NCBI GenBank assembly: GCA_027533395.1
Contig: JAPZUF010000005.1
Span: 101,859 to 165,858 of the forward strand
DNA: 64,000 nucleotides
DNA from: Cyclobacteriaceae bacterium
GTDB taxonomy: Bacteria > Bacteroidota > Bacteroidia > Cytophagales > Cyclobacteriaceae
Reading direction: 5' to 3'
A model generated the notes under the pieces. It searched no databases. It was given only the letters and a program-made list of their open reading frames with translations, and was not told the origin of the DNA. Positions 17,143 to 26,488 of the stretch are shown here, one piece after another (position 1 is the stretch's first letter; each line of letters opens with the position of its first letter). The translations under genes were made by a program, and so were the position numbers.

Positions 17143-17908
17143 GCTCATTTTGCTTTTGTTGTTATCCGTAATCGCTTCTTCTTGTAGTGTAATCCGCCAG
17201 GGCGAAGTTGGAGTAAAAAGAAAACTCGGAAAGCTTACTAACACGAGCATTCAACCAGGTGCTGTTGTATACAATCCGTTTATCACAACCATTTTAAAAG
17301 TACCTATTCGAACAGTTAATGTAGAAATAAACTCCAACCTACCATCGAAAGAAGGTTTAAATGTTGGTTCTGTAATTTCTATTCTTTATAGAATTGAAGC
17401 TGATAAGGCAGCTTCTATTATCGAAAACATTGGTATGAATTACGAGGAAGTTTTAATCACCAGCGTATTTCGATCTTCAGCAGCTGATGTTTGCTCGCGC
17501 TTCTTCGCGAAAGATATGCACACAGCACAACGTGCCAACATCGAAATAGAAATTGCCAGCCAAATGCGCAACATCTTAAAAAACAGAGGTTTCGAAATTG
17601 AAGCAGTGTTGTTAAAAACTATTCAACTTCCTGCCGGTTTAGCACGCGCTGTAGAAGAAAAATTGGAAGCGGAACAAGATGCGCAACGCATGGAGTTTTT
17701 ATTGCAACGCGAAAGATTAGAAGCACAGCGCAAGTTAGTAGAAGCACAAGGTATTCGCGATGCACAAAAAGTAATAAGCGAAGGATTAAACGACCAGATT
17801 ATTAAATGGCAAAGTTTAGAAGTGTTTAAAGAACTGAGCAAATCTCCGAACTCAAAGATTATCATGACAAACGGAAGTGCTCCCTTTTTAATTGAACCTA
17901 ACAAATAA
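17135..17908 (+). CDS. SPFH/Band 7 (prohibitin-like) lipoprotein
   Basis: Starting at the ATG at 17135 gives a signal peptide with lipobox (LLSVIASSC), so the protein should be lipid-anchored; the Cys is followed by SVIRQGEVGVKRKLGKL, typical of Band 7 domains. The domain covers about residues 22-170 and is followed by a Glu/Gln/Arg-rich helix (EAEQDAQRMEFLLQRERLEA) as in stomatin and HflK relatives, where it forms oligomeric cages. A membrane protease is its usual partner but none is nearby. It is coupled to the preceding small exported protein. Confidence 0.85.
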   Translation: MNKLILLLLLSVIASSCSVIRQGEVGVKRKLGKLTNTSIQPGAVVYNPFITTILKVPIRTVNVEINSNLPSKEGLNVGSVISILYRIEADKAASIIENIGMNYEEVLITSVFRSSAADVCSRFFAKDMHTAQRANIEIEIASQMRNILKNRGFEIEAVLLKTIQLPAGLARAVEEKLEAEQDAQRMEFLLQRERLEAQRKLVEAQGIRDAQKVISEGLNDQIIKWQSLEVFKELSKSPNSKIIMTNGSAPFLIEPNK

Positions 17909-17920
17909 TTGAATAGTAAT

Positions 17921-18136
17921 ATGAAATGGATAGTGTTAGAAGAAAACCCAATGCCAGATAACTACATTGCTATTATGGCGGCAGATTCGCAACGCGTAAC
18001 AACGTTAGAAAAAAAACCTTGTTCGGTATTTACTTCTTGCGAGAAGGCCATGCAACGGGCAAGAGAGTTAAGAGATTTGTATAAGGTAAAGTCTATTCGC
18101 TTGTTTCAACAAGAAGGGCTTTCCACTCTAGTTTAA
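17921..18136 (+). CDS. Hypothetical small protein (71 aa)
   Basis: ATG at 17921 (a TTG four codons earlier is less likely). No signal peptide or membrane segment; one conserved-looking stretch KPCSVFTSCEKAMQRARELRDLYKV with two Cys. Follows the SPFH gene after 12 bases and probably closes that operon. Function unknown. Confidence 0.5.
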   Translation: MKWIVLEENPMPDNYIAIMAADSQRVTTLEKKPCSVFTSCEKAMQRARELRDLYKVKSIRLFQQEGLSTLV

Positions 18137-18142
18137 AAAGGA

Positions 18143-18213
18143 TACTCACGCAACTTGGTTGGTTTAGGTTTATCATGTGAGTAAATGGGCATCAGGCGGA
18201 TGCCCTTTCTTTT
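18143..18213 (+). ncRNA. Two-hairpin RNA element with terminator
   Basis: Hairpin 1 pairs TACTCAC (18143-18149) with GTGAGTA (18177-18183), 7 bp around a 27-base loop. Hairpin 2 pairs GGGCATC (18187-18193) with GATGCCC (18199-18205) around loop AGGCG, followed by TTTCTTTTG, an intrinsic terminator. The same order and the same AGGCG loop occur at 3221-3300. It may end the preceding operon, or be a leader acting on terC 25 bases downstream; manganese riboswitches of the yybP-ykoY class are known before such genes, but I see no match to its conserved core. Confidence 0.45.
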
Positions 18214-18237
18214 GTCTTTACATTTTTAATTTTATAT

Positions 18238-19149
18238 ATGAACAACACTTGGCTTTGGATCGGTTTTAATTTGTTTGTTTTACTTATGCTAGCACTCGAT
18301 TTAGGTGTGTTTCATAAAAAAGTACACAAAGTTAGCATTAAGGAAGCATTAGCCTGGACAGGCGTTTGGGTGTTTTTAGCTTTTCTCTTTAATGTCTTTA
18401 TCTATTATCAGATGGGGCAAGAAAAGGCTTTTGAATTTTTTACGGGTTACATTATAGAAAAATCGTTAAGTGTAGATAACATCTTTGTTATCATTTTAAT
18501 CTTTGGCTATTTTCGGGTACCGGAAGTTTACCAACACAAAGTTTTATTCTGGGGAATACTCGGTGCGCTGGTTATGCGCGTTATTTTCATTTTCGCAGGG
18601 GTAGAATTAATTCATCAATTTCATTGGTTAATTTACATTTTCGGAGGCTTCTTAATATATACAGGAATTAAAATTGCCACACAAGGCGATGTAAAAGTTA
18701 ATCCGGAAAAAAACCCATTAGTAAAACTAGCTCGTAAACTGTTTCGTGTAACCAAAGACTTTGAAGGAAGTAAATTTTTTGTAAAGCACAACGGCCTGTT
18801 ATACGCAACTCCTTTGTTTATTGTAGTGATCATGATAGAATTTACAGATTTAATTTTTGCTGTAGATTCCATTCCTGCCATTCTTGCCATTTCAGATGAT
18901 CCGTTTATCGTTTACACATCAAACGTATTTGCCATACTTGGTTTACGCTCTTTGTATTTTGCTTTAGCAGGATTAGAACAGTTTTTTACTTACCTGAAAT
19001 ATGGACTTGCTGCCATTCTGGTATTTGTAGGAACGAAAATGTGTATTGCGGATTTATACAAAATACCTATTGAGATATCTCTTGCCTTTATTGTAATAAC
19101 GCTTTCAATGGCTGTACTCGCCTCCATGGCGTTGCAAAAGAAACAGTAA
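18238..19149 (+). CDS. TerC/Alx-family membrane protein
   Basis: 303-residue inner-membrane protein with about eight helices. The signature FTGYIIEKSLSVDNIFVI and EFTDLIFAVDSIPAILAIS are the two TerC repeats carrying the acidic residues. Family members (Alx, TerC) are linked to manganese export and tellurium resistance, and some are regulated by Mn-sensing RNA. It is a single gene, followed by a hairpin shared with a convergent gene. Substrate is inferred. Confidence 0.9.
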   Translation: MNNTWLWIGFNLFVLLMLALDLGVFHKKVHKVSIKEALAWTGVWVFLAFLFNVFIYYQMGQEKAFEFFTGYIIEKSLSVDNIFVIILIFGYFRVPEVYQHKVLFWGILGALVMRVIFIFAGVELIHQFHWLIYIFGGFLIYTGIKIATQGDVKVNPEKNPLVKLARKLFRVTKDFEGSKFFVKHNGLLYATPLFIVVIMIEFTDLIFAVDSIPAILAISDDPFIVYTSNVFAILGLRSLYFALAGLEQFFTYLKYGLAAILVFVGTKMCIADLYKIPIEISLAFIVITLSMAVLASMALQKKQ

Positions 19150-19155
19150 ATTAGA

Positions 19156-19180
19156 TAGTGCAGGTCTTAGGCCTGCACTA
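19156..19180. terminator. Hairpin between convergent genes, overlapping a stop
   Basis: TAGTGCAGG pairs perfectly with CCTGCACTA (9 bp, 7-base loop). The loop contains the stop codon of the minus-strand metallophosphoesterase, so its last codons are inside the hairpin. T-runs are poor, so its terminator role is moderate. Confidence 0.45.
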
Positions 19181-20408
19181 ATTCTAACACTGTAATTTCT
19201 GGTGGCATGCCAATACGCCCCGGATAACCAATATAACCAAAACCACGGTTCACGTATAGGAACTGGTTTTCATCCTGATACATACCTGCCCATTGTTTGT
19301 ATGCATATTGCGAAGGGCTCCATTTAAAATCCCCAATCTCAACACCAAACTGAAAACCATGTGTGTGGCCTGCTAACATTAAATCAATGTCTTTATAGTT
19401 TTTTACTTGCGCATCCCAATGGCTGGGGTCGTGCGATAACAAAATTTTAGTGGCAGCATCTTGTGTACCCGCATAGGCAACATCTAACTTTCCGTATTTA
19501 GCAAATCTTCCTGCTCCCCAATTTTCAATTCCTACTATGGCGAGTTGATCACCATTTAAAGTGATTAACTTATTTTCATTCATCAATAAATTAAAACCTA
19601 ATAAGCGATGCGCTTCCATCAAATTCTTAAAATTCTTCTGCTTCTGTTCTTGCGAAGTCCAAGCAACATAATCACCATAATCGTGGTTGCCTGTTACACT
19701 ATATACTCCAAGCGGTGCTTTCAGTTTATCGAAAATAGAAATGTAATCTTCTACTTCGCTTGCTTTATTATTTACCAAATCGCCAGTAAAGAAAATAACA
19801 TCGGGCTTTTCGGATAAGGCCATTTCAACTCCACCCTTTACTGCCGTTTTATTAAAAAAACTACCAGAGTGAATATCTGATAATTGAACTACACGCAAGC
19901 CATGAAATGCTTTTGGTAAATTTTGAATAGCTACTTTCTTTCTTCGTATTCTATAATCGTGTGCACCGGTTAAAATACCGAATGTCATTACACCAAAAGG
20001 AACCGCGGTGGCAACTAATGCAGCTTTAGATAAAAATTCAGATCTTGTTATGGAATCTCCAGGCAAAGTTTCTTTTTTAGTGATAGATTGAAAAACCCAT
20101 CTTACCGCTCTTTGCAAGTCATCAATCAAAAGAAAAATCAATCCGAAAAATTTAGAAATATAAATTCCAGCTACTCCTGCAAATAACCAGGTTCTAAAGG
20201 TAGGTCCAAACTTATACGGATCACCGAAATTCCACCAGAGTAAAAAAGCAAAACTGATTACCGTAGGAAACCAAAATGCATAGCGCCAGAAATTTTTCCA
20301 AAAAGGAGCTAAACTTTTGGTAAGATTAAGTACTGCATGAAATAAATAGAAATCCATAGCTAATAAAAGCATGGCCAATATGGCAAAAGTGATCATACGC
20401 GCTTTCAT
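19167..20408 (-). CDS. Membrane-anchored metallophosphoesterase (YkuE-like)
   Basis: 413 residues. Four hydrophobic segments occupy the first 120 or so, then a hydrophobic anchor (SKAALVATAVPFGVMTFGIL) precedes the calcineurin-like catalytic domain. All metal-binding motifs are visible: QLSDIHSG (DxH), FFTGDLVNN (GDxxN), VTGNHDYGD (GNHD), LLSHDPSHW and LAGHTHGFQ (GHTH). YkuE-like enzymes hydrolyse phosphodiesters or UDP-diacylglucosamine; the reaction here is not determined. An intrinsic terminator ends a few bases before its ATG. Confidence 0.88.
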   Translation of the reverse strand: MKARMITFAILAMLLLAMDFYLFHAVLNLTKSLAPFWKNFWRYAFWFPTVISFAFLLWWNFGDPYKFGPTFRTWLFAGVAGIYISKFFGLIFLLIDDLQRAVRWVFQSITKKETLPGDSITRSEFLSKAALVATAVPFGVMTFGILTGAHDYRIRRKKVAIQNLPKAFHGLRVVQLSDIHSGSFFNKTAVKGGVEMALSEKPDVIFFTGDLVNNKASEVEDYISIFDKLKAPLGVYSVTGNHDYGDYVAWTSQEQKQKNFKNLMEAHRLLGFNLLMNENKLITLNGDQLAIVGIENWGAGRFAKYGKLDVAYAGTQDAATKILLSHDPSHWDAQVKNYKDIDLMLAGHTHGFQFGVEIGDFKWSPSQYAYKQWAGMYQDENQFLYVNRGFGYIGYPGRIGMPPEITVLELVQA

Positions 20409-20414
20409 AAATAA

Positions 20415-20446
20415 AAATCGTCTCCCATTTTAGTAGGAGACGATTT
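20415..20446 (-). terminator. Terminator of the RND efflux operon
   Basis: AAATCGTCTCC pairs with GGAGACGATTT (11 perfect bp, 10-base loop) and, on the minus strand, runs into TTTTTATTT. It closes the efflux operon, and its T-run ends only a few bases from the ATG of the metallophosphoesterase gene, so that gene needs read-through or a promoter inside the hairpin region. Confidence 0.8.
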
Positions 20447-20468
20447 AGGTTAATTAATAGTGTAAACG

Positions 20469-23400
20469 TTAATGGGTATCTACTTGTTCTGTTTTATTCG
20501 GCATCAATCTATTCTTGAGGTTTGTTCTTATCAAATACATAACAGGTACCAAGAATAGGGTTAAGAATGTACCGAAGATCAAACCGAAAATCATCGTCCA
20601 CGATAAAGGCCCCCAGAAGGCAACGTTATCGCCACCGAAGAAGATGTGTGGATTGAATTCAGTGAATAAAGTAACGAAGTCGATGTTTAAACCTACAGCT
20701 AGCGGAATTAAACCTAAGGTTGCGGCCATCGCTGTTAAGATTACAGGTGTCATTCTGGTTTTTGCTGCTTCAATTATGGCAGCTTTCAATTCCATACCTT
20801 GAGCAATCAACAAGTCGGTAAACTCCACTAACAAAATTCCATTTCTAACTACAATACCTGCTAACGCCATAATACCTACACCCGACATGACAATAGAAAT
20901 TTCCATTCTGAATAACGAGAAACCAATTAACACACCAATGATACTGAAGATAATTTCTGATAGAATGATCAGGGGTTTGCTGGTTGAGTTAAACTGAATC
21001 ACAAGAATCATAAAAATTAATCCCAACGCAATAAAACCTGCTAAACCTAAAAACTCAGAAGTTTCTTTTTGGTCTTCTTGTTCACCTGTCATTTTAATTC
21101 CTACATCATCTGGTTTGCTAAAAGTGGTTAATTCTATTTGTATGGCCCCTACTACTTCATTGGCATTGAAATCACTCAACACATTAGATGAAAGTGTGAT
21201 CACACGTTTCTGATCGATACGTCTGATACCGGCATAGCTATTCGAGTATTCAATTTTTGCAATAGAAGATAACGGAACCTGACGAACAAGCCCTCCCATA
21301 TTCATATCGCGATACGTAATAGGAAGATTCATCAATGTATTGATATCATTACGTTGATCTTTTGTTATGCGAACGGTTACATCGTAATCATCATTCTCAT
21401 CTCTGAATTTACTTACTTCGGTACCATATATCGCGGTACGCAAAATACTACCGATTTGTCCGGTTGAAATTCCTTCTCTGTTTGCTTTCTCTCTGTCTAT
21501 GCTGATAACGATTTCCGGTTTGTCGCTTTGAAAGTCTGATTTCAATTCTTCCACACCCGGAATTTGTAAAGAGTCGAGATAATCTTTAAGTCTATCCGCG
21601 GTAGCTACTAATACATCAAAGTCATCAGCAGAAATTTCTATGTTGATGGGCTTACCTGTTGGCGGACCATTCGCTTCTTGGTTTACGGAAATTTCGGCAC
21701 CACGAATACTGCGTACTTCTTCACGCACTTTATCAAGATATTCTTTTGTTGATTGTCCATCGCGTTTAGCAAAATCTACGAACGCTACCGTTACTTTTCC
21801 TAAATGAGGTTGTGCGTTATTACCAGAGGTTTGATCTTCGGCAGCACCAACCGAAACATTCGAAATAATAGATTCAACAATAGGATTATCTTTTCCATTT
21901 CCTTCGCCTACAATTTCAGCTACTTTCTTTTCTACAATGTTAGTGATGGAATCGGTTACACGTTGGTCTGTACCAATAGGCATAGTGATATATGTATATA
22001 CAAAGTTAGGATCGCCCTGTGGGAAGAATACTACAGGTGGTTTGCGCCACGATGTAAAGGCAATGGAAAAAATGAATAACAAAACAACACCCACAACAAC
22101 ACCCACTGGTCTCCAACCTTCCAAACACCAACTGATCATTTTCTTGTACCCTTCTTGTACTCTTGGCCAGGCCTTCGTTTGGAAATTAGAAATCACTTCT
22201 TCTAAAACAAAACGATGTAATGAATAGATAAGGAACAAGAACACCGTAAAGTTACCCATACCAAACAAGCCCATGATGTACCAGATGAAGGCAAGTGAGG
22301 CAAATACAATGGCTGTAATCTTATAGCCGCGCGTTACTTTGTTGCGTTTGTGGTCGTGGTCGTGTACTTCCATGAAATCGGCTGCAAACACAGGATTCAT
22401 GATATAGGCCACCAACAACGAAGCCAACAAAGCCACAATCAAGGTAATAGGCAGATAGAACATAAATTTACCAATTACACCAGGCCAGAAAGCCAATGGA
22501 ACAAATGGCGCTAACACTACTAATGTACCGGATAGTACAGGTAAGAAAACTTCGCCTGCAGCTATTTTAGCTGCTTTGCGGATAGGAACTTTTCCATTAT
22601 CAAAAATTCTGTGCGTATTTTCAATTACTACAATGGCATCATCTACTACAATACCTAACGCAAGTAAGAATGAAAACAAAGTCATCAAGTTCAAAGTGAA
22701 ATCCAGCGATGGAAAAACTAAGAAAGCAATGAAAGATGAAATGGGTACAGATAAACCAACGAAAATTGCATTGGTTGCTCCCATAAAAAACATAAGAATG
22801 ATGGTTACCAACACAAAGCCTATAATGATGGTATTGATCAAATCATGCAAGGTCATGCGGGTATTATCCGATTGATCGGCTGTGATCGTAACCTTTACAC
22901 CCGGTGGTAAAATATTATCTTCGAAATTTTTAACAATCTCGTTGATTTGATCGGAAGCGATAATTAAGTTCTCTCCGCTTCTCTTAATTACATTAAGTGT
23001 AATTACATTTTTTCCATCTAAGCGTGCAAAACTTTCTTGTTCTTTAAACGAATCGATTACTTCGGCTACATCTTTTAAATACACATACCCTCCACTCGTA
23101 GAACCAACTACTAAATTGCTGAGTTGATCTGCACTCTTAAATTCGCCATTGATACTTAAGGAACGTTTCATGCCATCAACAGAAAGTTGACCACCGGAGA
23201 TAATCAGGTTTTCGTAGGCAATCGCATTTTGAATGTCGGTTAAACTTACACCAGCCAATGCAGCTTTAAACATATCTACGTTCACCTGAATTTCTCTATC
23301 CAATGCACCAACAATATCCACACGTCTTATTTCGCGAATGCCCTCTATAGCATCTTGCATTTGTTCGGCATATAACTTCAACGTGGGTAGGTCGTAATCT

Positions 23401-23858
23401 CCTGAAAGGTTTACGTTCATGATTGGCAATTCCGAAATATCGATTTCGATTACCGTTGGATCATTCTCTAAATCTGATGGTAAATTTTGCTTCGCTCTGT
23501 CTACAGCATCTTGTACTTCTTGTTTGGCATCGTCTAACGAAACATCAGTTTCAAACTCTACGATGATATTTGAGAAATCTTGAACAGAGTTAGAAATGAT
23601 TTTCTTAACTCCAGAAATAGATTTAACCTCTTTTTCTATCTCTTTAGAAATCAGGTTTTCTATATCTTTAGGTGCAGCACCCGGGTAAACAGTGGCTACA
23701 TAAATTTGCGGGAACACTACTTCAGGAAAATTTTCCTTCGGTAGTTTCATATACGTGTAAATACCAGCCAGGCAGATGATAATGGTGGCAATGTAAATGC
23801 TCACTTTATTATCAATCGACCACGAGGTAGGTTTAAATTCTTTTTCTAAGTCTTTCAT
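20469..23858 (-). CDS. RND-family efflux permease
   Basis: 1129-residue inner-membrane proton antiporter of the HAE/AcrB type, the pump of a tripartite exporter. The N-terminal membrane helix (VSIYIATIIICLAGIYTYM) and the TM4 proton-relay pair in LGIVVDDAIVVIENTHRI are visible, as is the second-half repeat GVGIMALAGIVVRNGILLVEF. The centre carries a histidine-rich loop (EVHDHDHKRNK) and extra hydrophobic stretches, a form seen in many Bacteroidota pumps. It is the last gene of the tetR-tolC-adaptor-pump operon and is followed by a strong terminator. Substrate unknown. Confidence 0.93.
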   Translation of the reverse strand: MKDLEKEFKPTSWSIDNKVSIYIATIIICLAGIYTYMKLPKENFPEVVFPQIYVATVYPGAAPKDIENLISKEIEKEVKSISGVKKIISNSVQDFSNIIVEFETDVSLDDAKQEVQDAVDRAKQNLPSDLENDPTVIEIDISELPIMNVNLSGDYDLPTLKLYAEQMQDAIEGIREIRRVDIVGALDREIQVNVDMFKAALAGVSLTDIQNAIAYENLIISGGQLSVDGMKRSLSINGEFKSADQLSNLVVGSTSGGYVYLKDVAEVIDSFKEQESFARLDGKNVITLNVIKRSGENLIIASDQINEIVKNFEDNILPPGVKVTITADQSDNTRMTLHDLINTIIIGFVLVTIILMFFMGATNAIFVGLSVPISSFIAFLVFPSLDFTLNLMTLFSFLLALGIVVDDAIVVIENTHRIFDNGKVPIRKAAKIAAGEVFLPVLSGTLVVLAPFVPLAFWPGVIGKFMFYLPITLIVALLASLLVAYIMNPVFAADFMEVHDHDHKRNKVTRGYKITAIVFASLAFIWYIMGLFGMGNFTVFLFLIYSLHRFVLEEVISNFQTKAWPRVQEGYKKMISWCLEGWRPVGVVVGVVLLFIFSIAFTSWRKPPVVFFPQGDPNFVYTYITMPIGTDQRVTDSITNIVEKKVAEIVGEGNGKDNPIVESIISNVSVGAAEDQTSGNNAQPHLGKVTVAFVDFAKRDGQSTKEYLDKVREEVRSIRGAEISVNQEANGPPTGKPINIEISADDFDVLVATADRLKDYLDSLQIPGVEELKSDFQSDKPEIVISIDREKANREGISTGQIGSILRTAIYGTEVSKFRDENDDYDVTVRITKDQRNDINTLMNLPITYRDMNMGGLVRQVPLSSIAKIEYSNSYAGIRRIDQKRVITLSSNVLSDFNANEVVGAIQIELTTFSKPDDVGIKMTGEQEDQKETSEFLGLAGFIALGLIFMILVIQFNSTSKPLIILSEIIFSIIGVLIGFSLFRMEISIVMSGVGIMALAGIVVRNGILLVEFTDLLIAQGMELKAAIIEAAKTRMTPVILTAMAATLGLIPLAVGLNIDFVTLFTEFNPHIFFGGDNVAFWGPLSWTMIFGLIFGTFLTLFLVPVMYLIRTNLKNRLMPNKTEQVDTH

Positions 23859-23886
23859 ACGAATAACGTATAGCTATATAATATTC

Positions 23887-25011
23887 TTAAATTTTGATTA
23901 ACTGTCCATCACTAAGGCCTTGGTAGCCTACTGTAATTACCTTCTCTCCTGCGGCTAACCCTTCAACATGGGCTTTGTTATCGTACACACCTTTAATGGT
24001 TACAACTTTTTTTCTAGCGATAGTATTTTTGCCACTGGCCTCAGCTATAAAAACAATTTTCTCGCTGTTTAAGTCTTGAATAACATTGATAGGTACTGTG
24101 ATGGCTTGAGCTTCTTGATGAAAAATAACTTTGATAACTGCCGTCATGTTCGGACGCAAAGCTGGATCGTTTGGTAGGTTAATTTCTACAGGGAACGTTC
24201 TGCTTAATACGTCAATGCTTTTTCCTACAAAAGAAACAGTAGCACGAATGTCTTTCTTCAATTCAGGAATTTGTACAATTACACTATTGCCTGTTTTTAT
24301 TTGAGTAACATACGCTTCTGAAACTGCTGCTTTAATTCTTAAATCTGTGTTATTCACAATTCTTAAAGCAGGCATACCCGGTACAATGTTCTCTCCTACT
24401 TTAACCATTACACCATCAACAGTACCACTTATTGGAGCTTGAATTTTTGTCATGTCGATTTGTTCTTGCATGGCAGCAATTTGCTTTTCTAAACTTTCTT
24501 TATTTGTTTTTGCCTGCAGGTATTGAATTTCAGTTCCGATTTTCTGTTCCCAAAGTTTTTGTTGTCTTTCAAAAACGGTGTTCACAAGCTCCAATTGCGC
24601 TTTCATCGATTCAAGATTACTTACCATAGCTGCATTATCAATTTGCGCCAAAGTTTGTCCTTTGCTAACTACTTGTCCTTCGCGTGCAAAAACTTTTGTT
24701 ACAACTCCCATTGATTTTGCACTAACCAATACATTGTTGTCGGTTGTTACTTGTCCTTGTGTTTGTACAAAATAATCGAACTTAGCAGGAGCTACTGCTA
24801 ACACACCAACTTCTTTAGACTTTTGCTTTACGGCATCAGGGTTTTCTGCTGCTATCGTTGCTTCTAATGTTGCGATTTGTTTAGCAATTTCAGTTTGTTG
24901 CTTTTTTAAAGCTGCCAATTGTGTTTGTTTATCTCCTTCTTCGCCTGAACATGCTGCCAGCAAAAGCGATAAACTGAATATGGAAAGTAAAATATTTTTC
25001 ATGGGTTTCAT
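23887..25011 (-). CDS. RND efflux periplasmic adaptor lipoprotein
   Basis: 374 residues. The lipobox LLLAACSGEE marks a lipoprotein; a coiled coil covers about residues 30-60 and again 130-170, with lipoyl-like half-motifs around REGQVVSKGQTLAQIDNAAM and IQAPISGTVDGVMVKVGENI. It links the permease to the outer-membrane channel. Start could also be three codons later. Encoded between the TolC and RND genes. Confidence 0.92.
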   Translation of the reverse strand: MKPMKNILLSIFSLSLLLAACSGEEGDKQTQLAALKKQQTEIAKQIATLEATIAAENPDAVKQKSKEVGVLAVAPAKFDYFVQTQGQVTTDNNVLVSAKSMGVVTKVFAREGQVVSKGQTLAQIDNAAMVSNLESMKAQLELVNTVFERQQKLWEQKIGTEIQYLQAKTNKESLEKQIAAMQEQIDMTKIQAPISGTVDGVMVKVGENIVPGMPALRIVNNTDLRIKAAVSEAYVTQIKTGNSVIVQIPELKKDIRATVSFVGKSIDVLSRTFPVEINLPNDPALRPNMTAVIKVIFHQEAQAITVPINVIQDLNSEKIVFIAEASGKNTIARKKVVTIKGVYDNKAHVEGLAAGEKVITVGYQGLSDGQLIKI

Positions 25012-25041
25012 ACGTGGGGAATCTATCTTTTATAAATGATT

Positions 25042-26478
25042 TTAGTTTGAAGTAAGGGTGTTGATTTTACCGTAAGCCTTGAGTAAGTCTACTCGGCTAA
25101 CCATAGCATCGTATAAGGCATTGTAATAATTTACTTGTGCTTCGCGGTAGCTGCTTTCGGCTTCTACTACTTCTAAGTTTGAACCAACACCTTGTTGATA
25201 TTTAACTTTGGTTACGCGGGCAATTTTTTCTGCCAACTTTAAATTTCTACTTTGATTGTCGAGGCTATTGAGCGCGTTTTCGTAACTGATTTTTCCTTGT
25301 TTGATTTGTAAATCGATACCTTGTTTTAACGAGGTGAAACTATTTTCAATTTTCATAGAAGCTAACTTTTCTTGTTGGATTTTATAATTTCTTTGAAGAC
25401 CACTAAAAATGGGGATGTTAAGGGAAACACCGAAGGATGAAGTTGAATACCATTTATCTCTTCCTAATGCTGCAGTTTCAGGAAACGAAGAATTAGTTCT
25501 GAAAATACCACCAATGTTGGGTGATTGTGTATTGTAACCTAAATCAGCAAAAGCTACAAGGCTAGGTAAACCTGCAGAATAATTATTTTGGATGTTAAGT
25601 TTTTGTAAATCACGAGATGTTTCTAAAATAGAATATTCTACACGATTATTGTATTCAAATGTATCGCCCATTCCTTCAACATCTCTTACAATGACTAAAT
25701 CACTTGCAGATTGAGAAATGGTCAAGGTTCTTTCCATAGGATAGTTCATTTGAAATTTCAACAACTCTACACTCAGCAATTGTAAGTTTTCAAAATTCGT
25801 ACGCTCTGTTTTTAAATTATTTAGGGCCACTTCTATTCTATCCAAATCAATTTCTTCCACAAAACCATTTTGTAATAAGGCTTTTGTATTGGCATATAAA
25901 GAATCAATGCGGGTTATATTGGCATCGAAAGCTTTTAATCTTTCTCTGTTGATGATCGCTCCGTAATATGCAGTTGTTACGTTTTTAATAATTTCTTCTT
26001 GTGTTTGTCTGGCTTGTTTCTCAGCTAAGCTTTTATAAGTATTCGCAGCGCGTAAACCAACCAAATAAGAAGCGTTGAATAGAATTTGGGTGATCGAAAG
26101 TTTCGCATCCCCGATACTTTTTAATTGAAAAAAGTTTTCTGCTGCGACAACTTCACCATTTTGAATAGTTCCAGCCAGCAAAGAATCGGGATCTAGGAAA
26201 CCACCCGGCTGATAGCTGGAAAAGAAACGACCTAACTTTTGATTGTGAATAACTGATGCTGTAGCATTAATTTGAGGCAATCCAATACCTCTTGTTTCAT
26301 TCACTTTTGCTTTCGCTATTTTTTCATCGAGTGTTGCATTTTTTGCATCGATGTTATTTTGTAACGCGTAAGCAATGGCCTGTTCGAGGTTAACGGTTTC
26401 GGGAATTGCTTCTTGCGCAAAAAGTGCCGGTGATAAACCAACACAAAAAAGAAAGAGTAATGCGCTTGTTTGCTTCAT
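25042..26478 (-). CDS. TolC-family outer-membrane efflux channel
   Basis: 478 residues with a signal peptide ending ALFAQE. Two repeated OEP domains with long amphipathic helices, typical in EQAIAYALQNNIDAKNATL and GSNLEVVEAESSYREAQVNY. The outer-membrane exit duct for the adjacent RND pump. It follows tetR by 10 bases, so the operon order is tetR-tolC-adaptor-permease. Confidence 0.92.
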   Translation of the reverse strand: MKQTSALLFLFCVGLSPALFAQEAIPETVNLEQAIAYALQNNIDAKNATLDEKIAKAKVNETRGIGLPQINATASVIHNQKLGRFFSSYQPGGFLDPDSLLAGTIQNGEVVAAENFFQLKSIGDAKLSITQILFNASYLVGLRAANTYKSLAEKQARQTQEEIIKNVTTAYYGAIINRERLKAFDANITRIDSLYANTKALLQNGFVEEIDLDRIEVALNNLKTERTNFENLQLLSVELLKFQMNYPMERTLTISQSASDLVIVRDVEGMGDTFEYNNRVEYSILETSRDLQKLNIQNNYSAGLPSLVAFADLGYNTQSPNIGGIFRTNSSFPETAALGRDKWYSTSSFGVSLNIPIFSGLQRNYKIQQEKLASMKIENSFTSLKQGIDLQIKQGKISYENALNSLDNQSRNLKLAEKIARVTKVKYQQGVGSNLEVVEAESSYREAQVNYYNALYDAMVSRVDLLKAYGKINTLTSN

Positions 26479-26488
26479 ATAAATTGGT

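Noticed and set aside
18143..18213. yybP-ykoY manganese riboswitch before terC
   Set aside because: The conserved core of that class is not visible; only the position fits.
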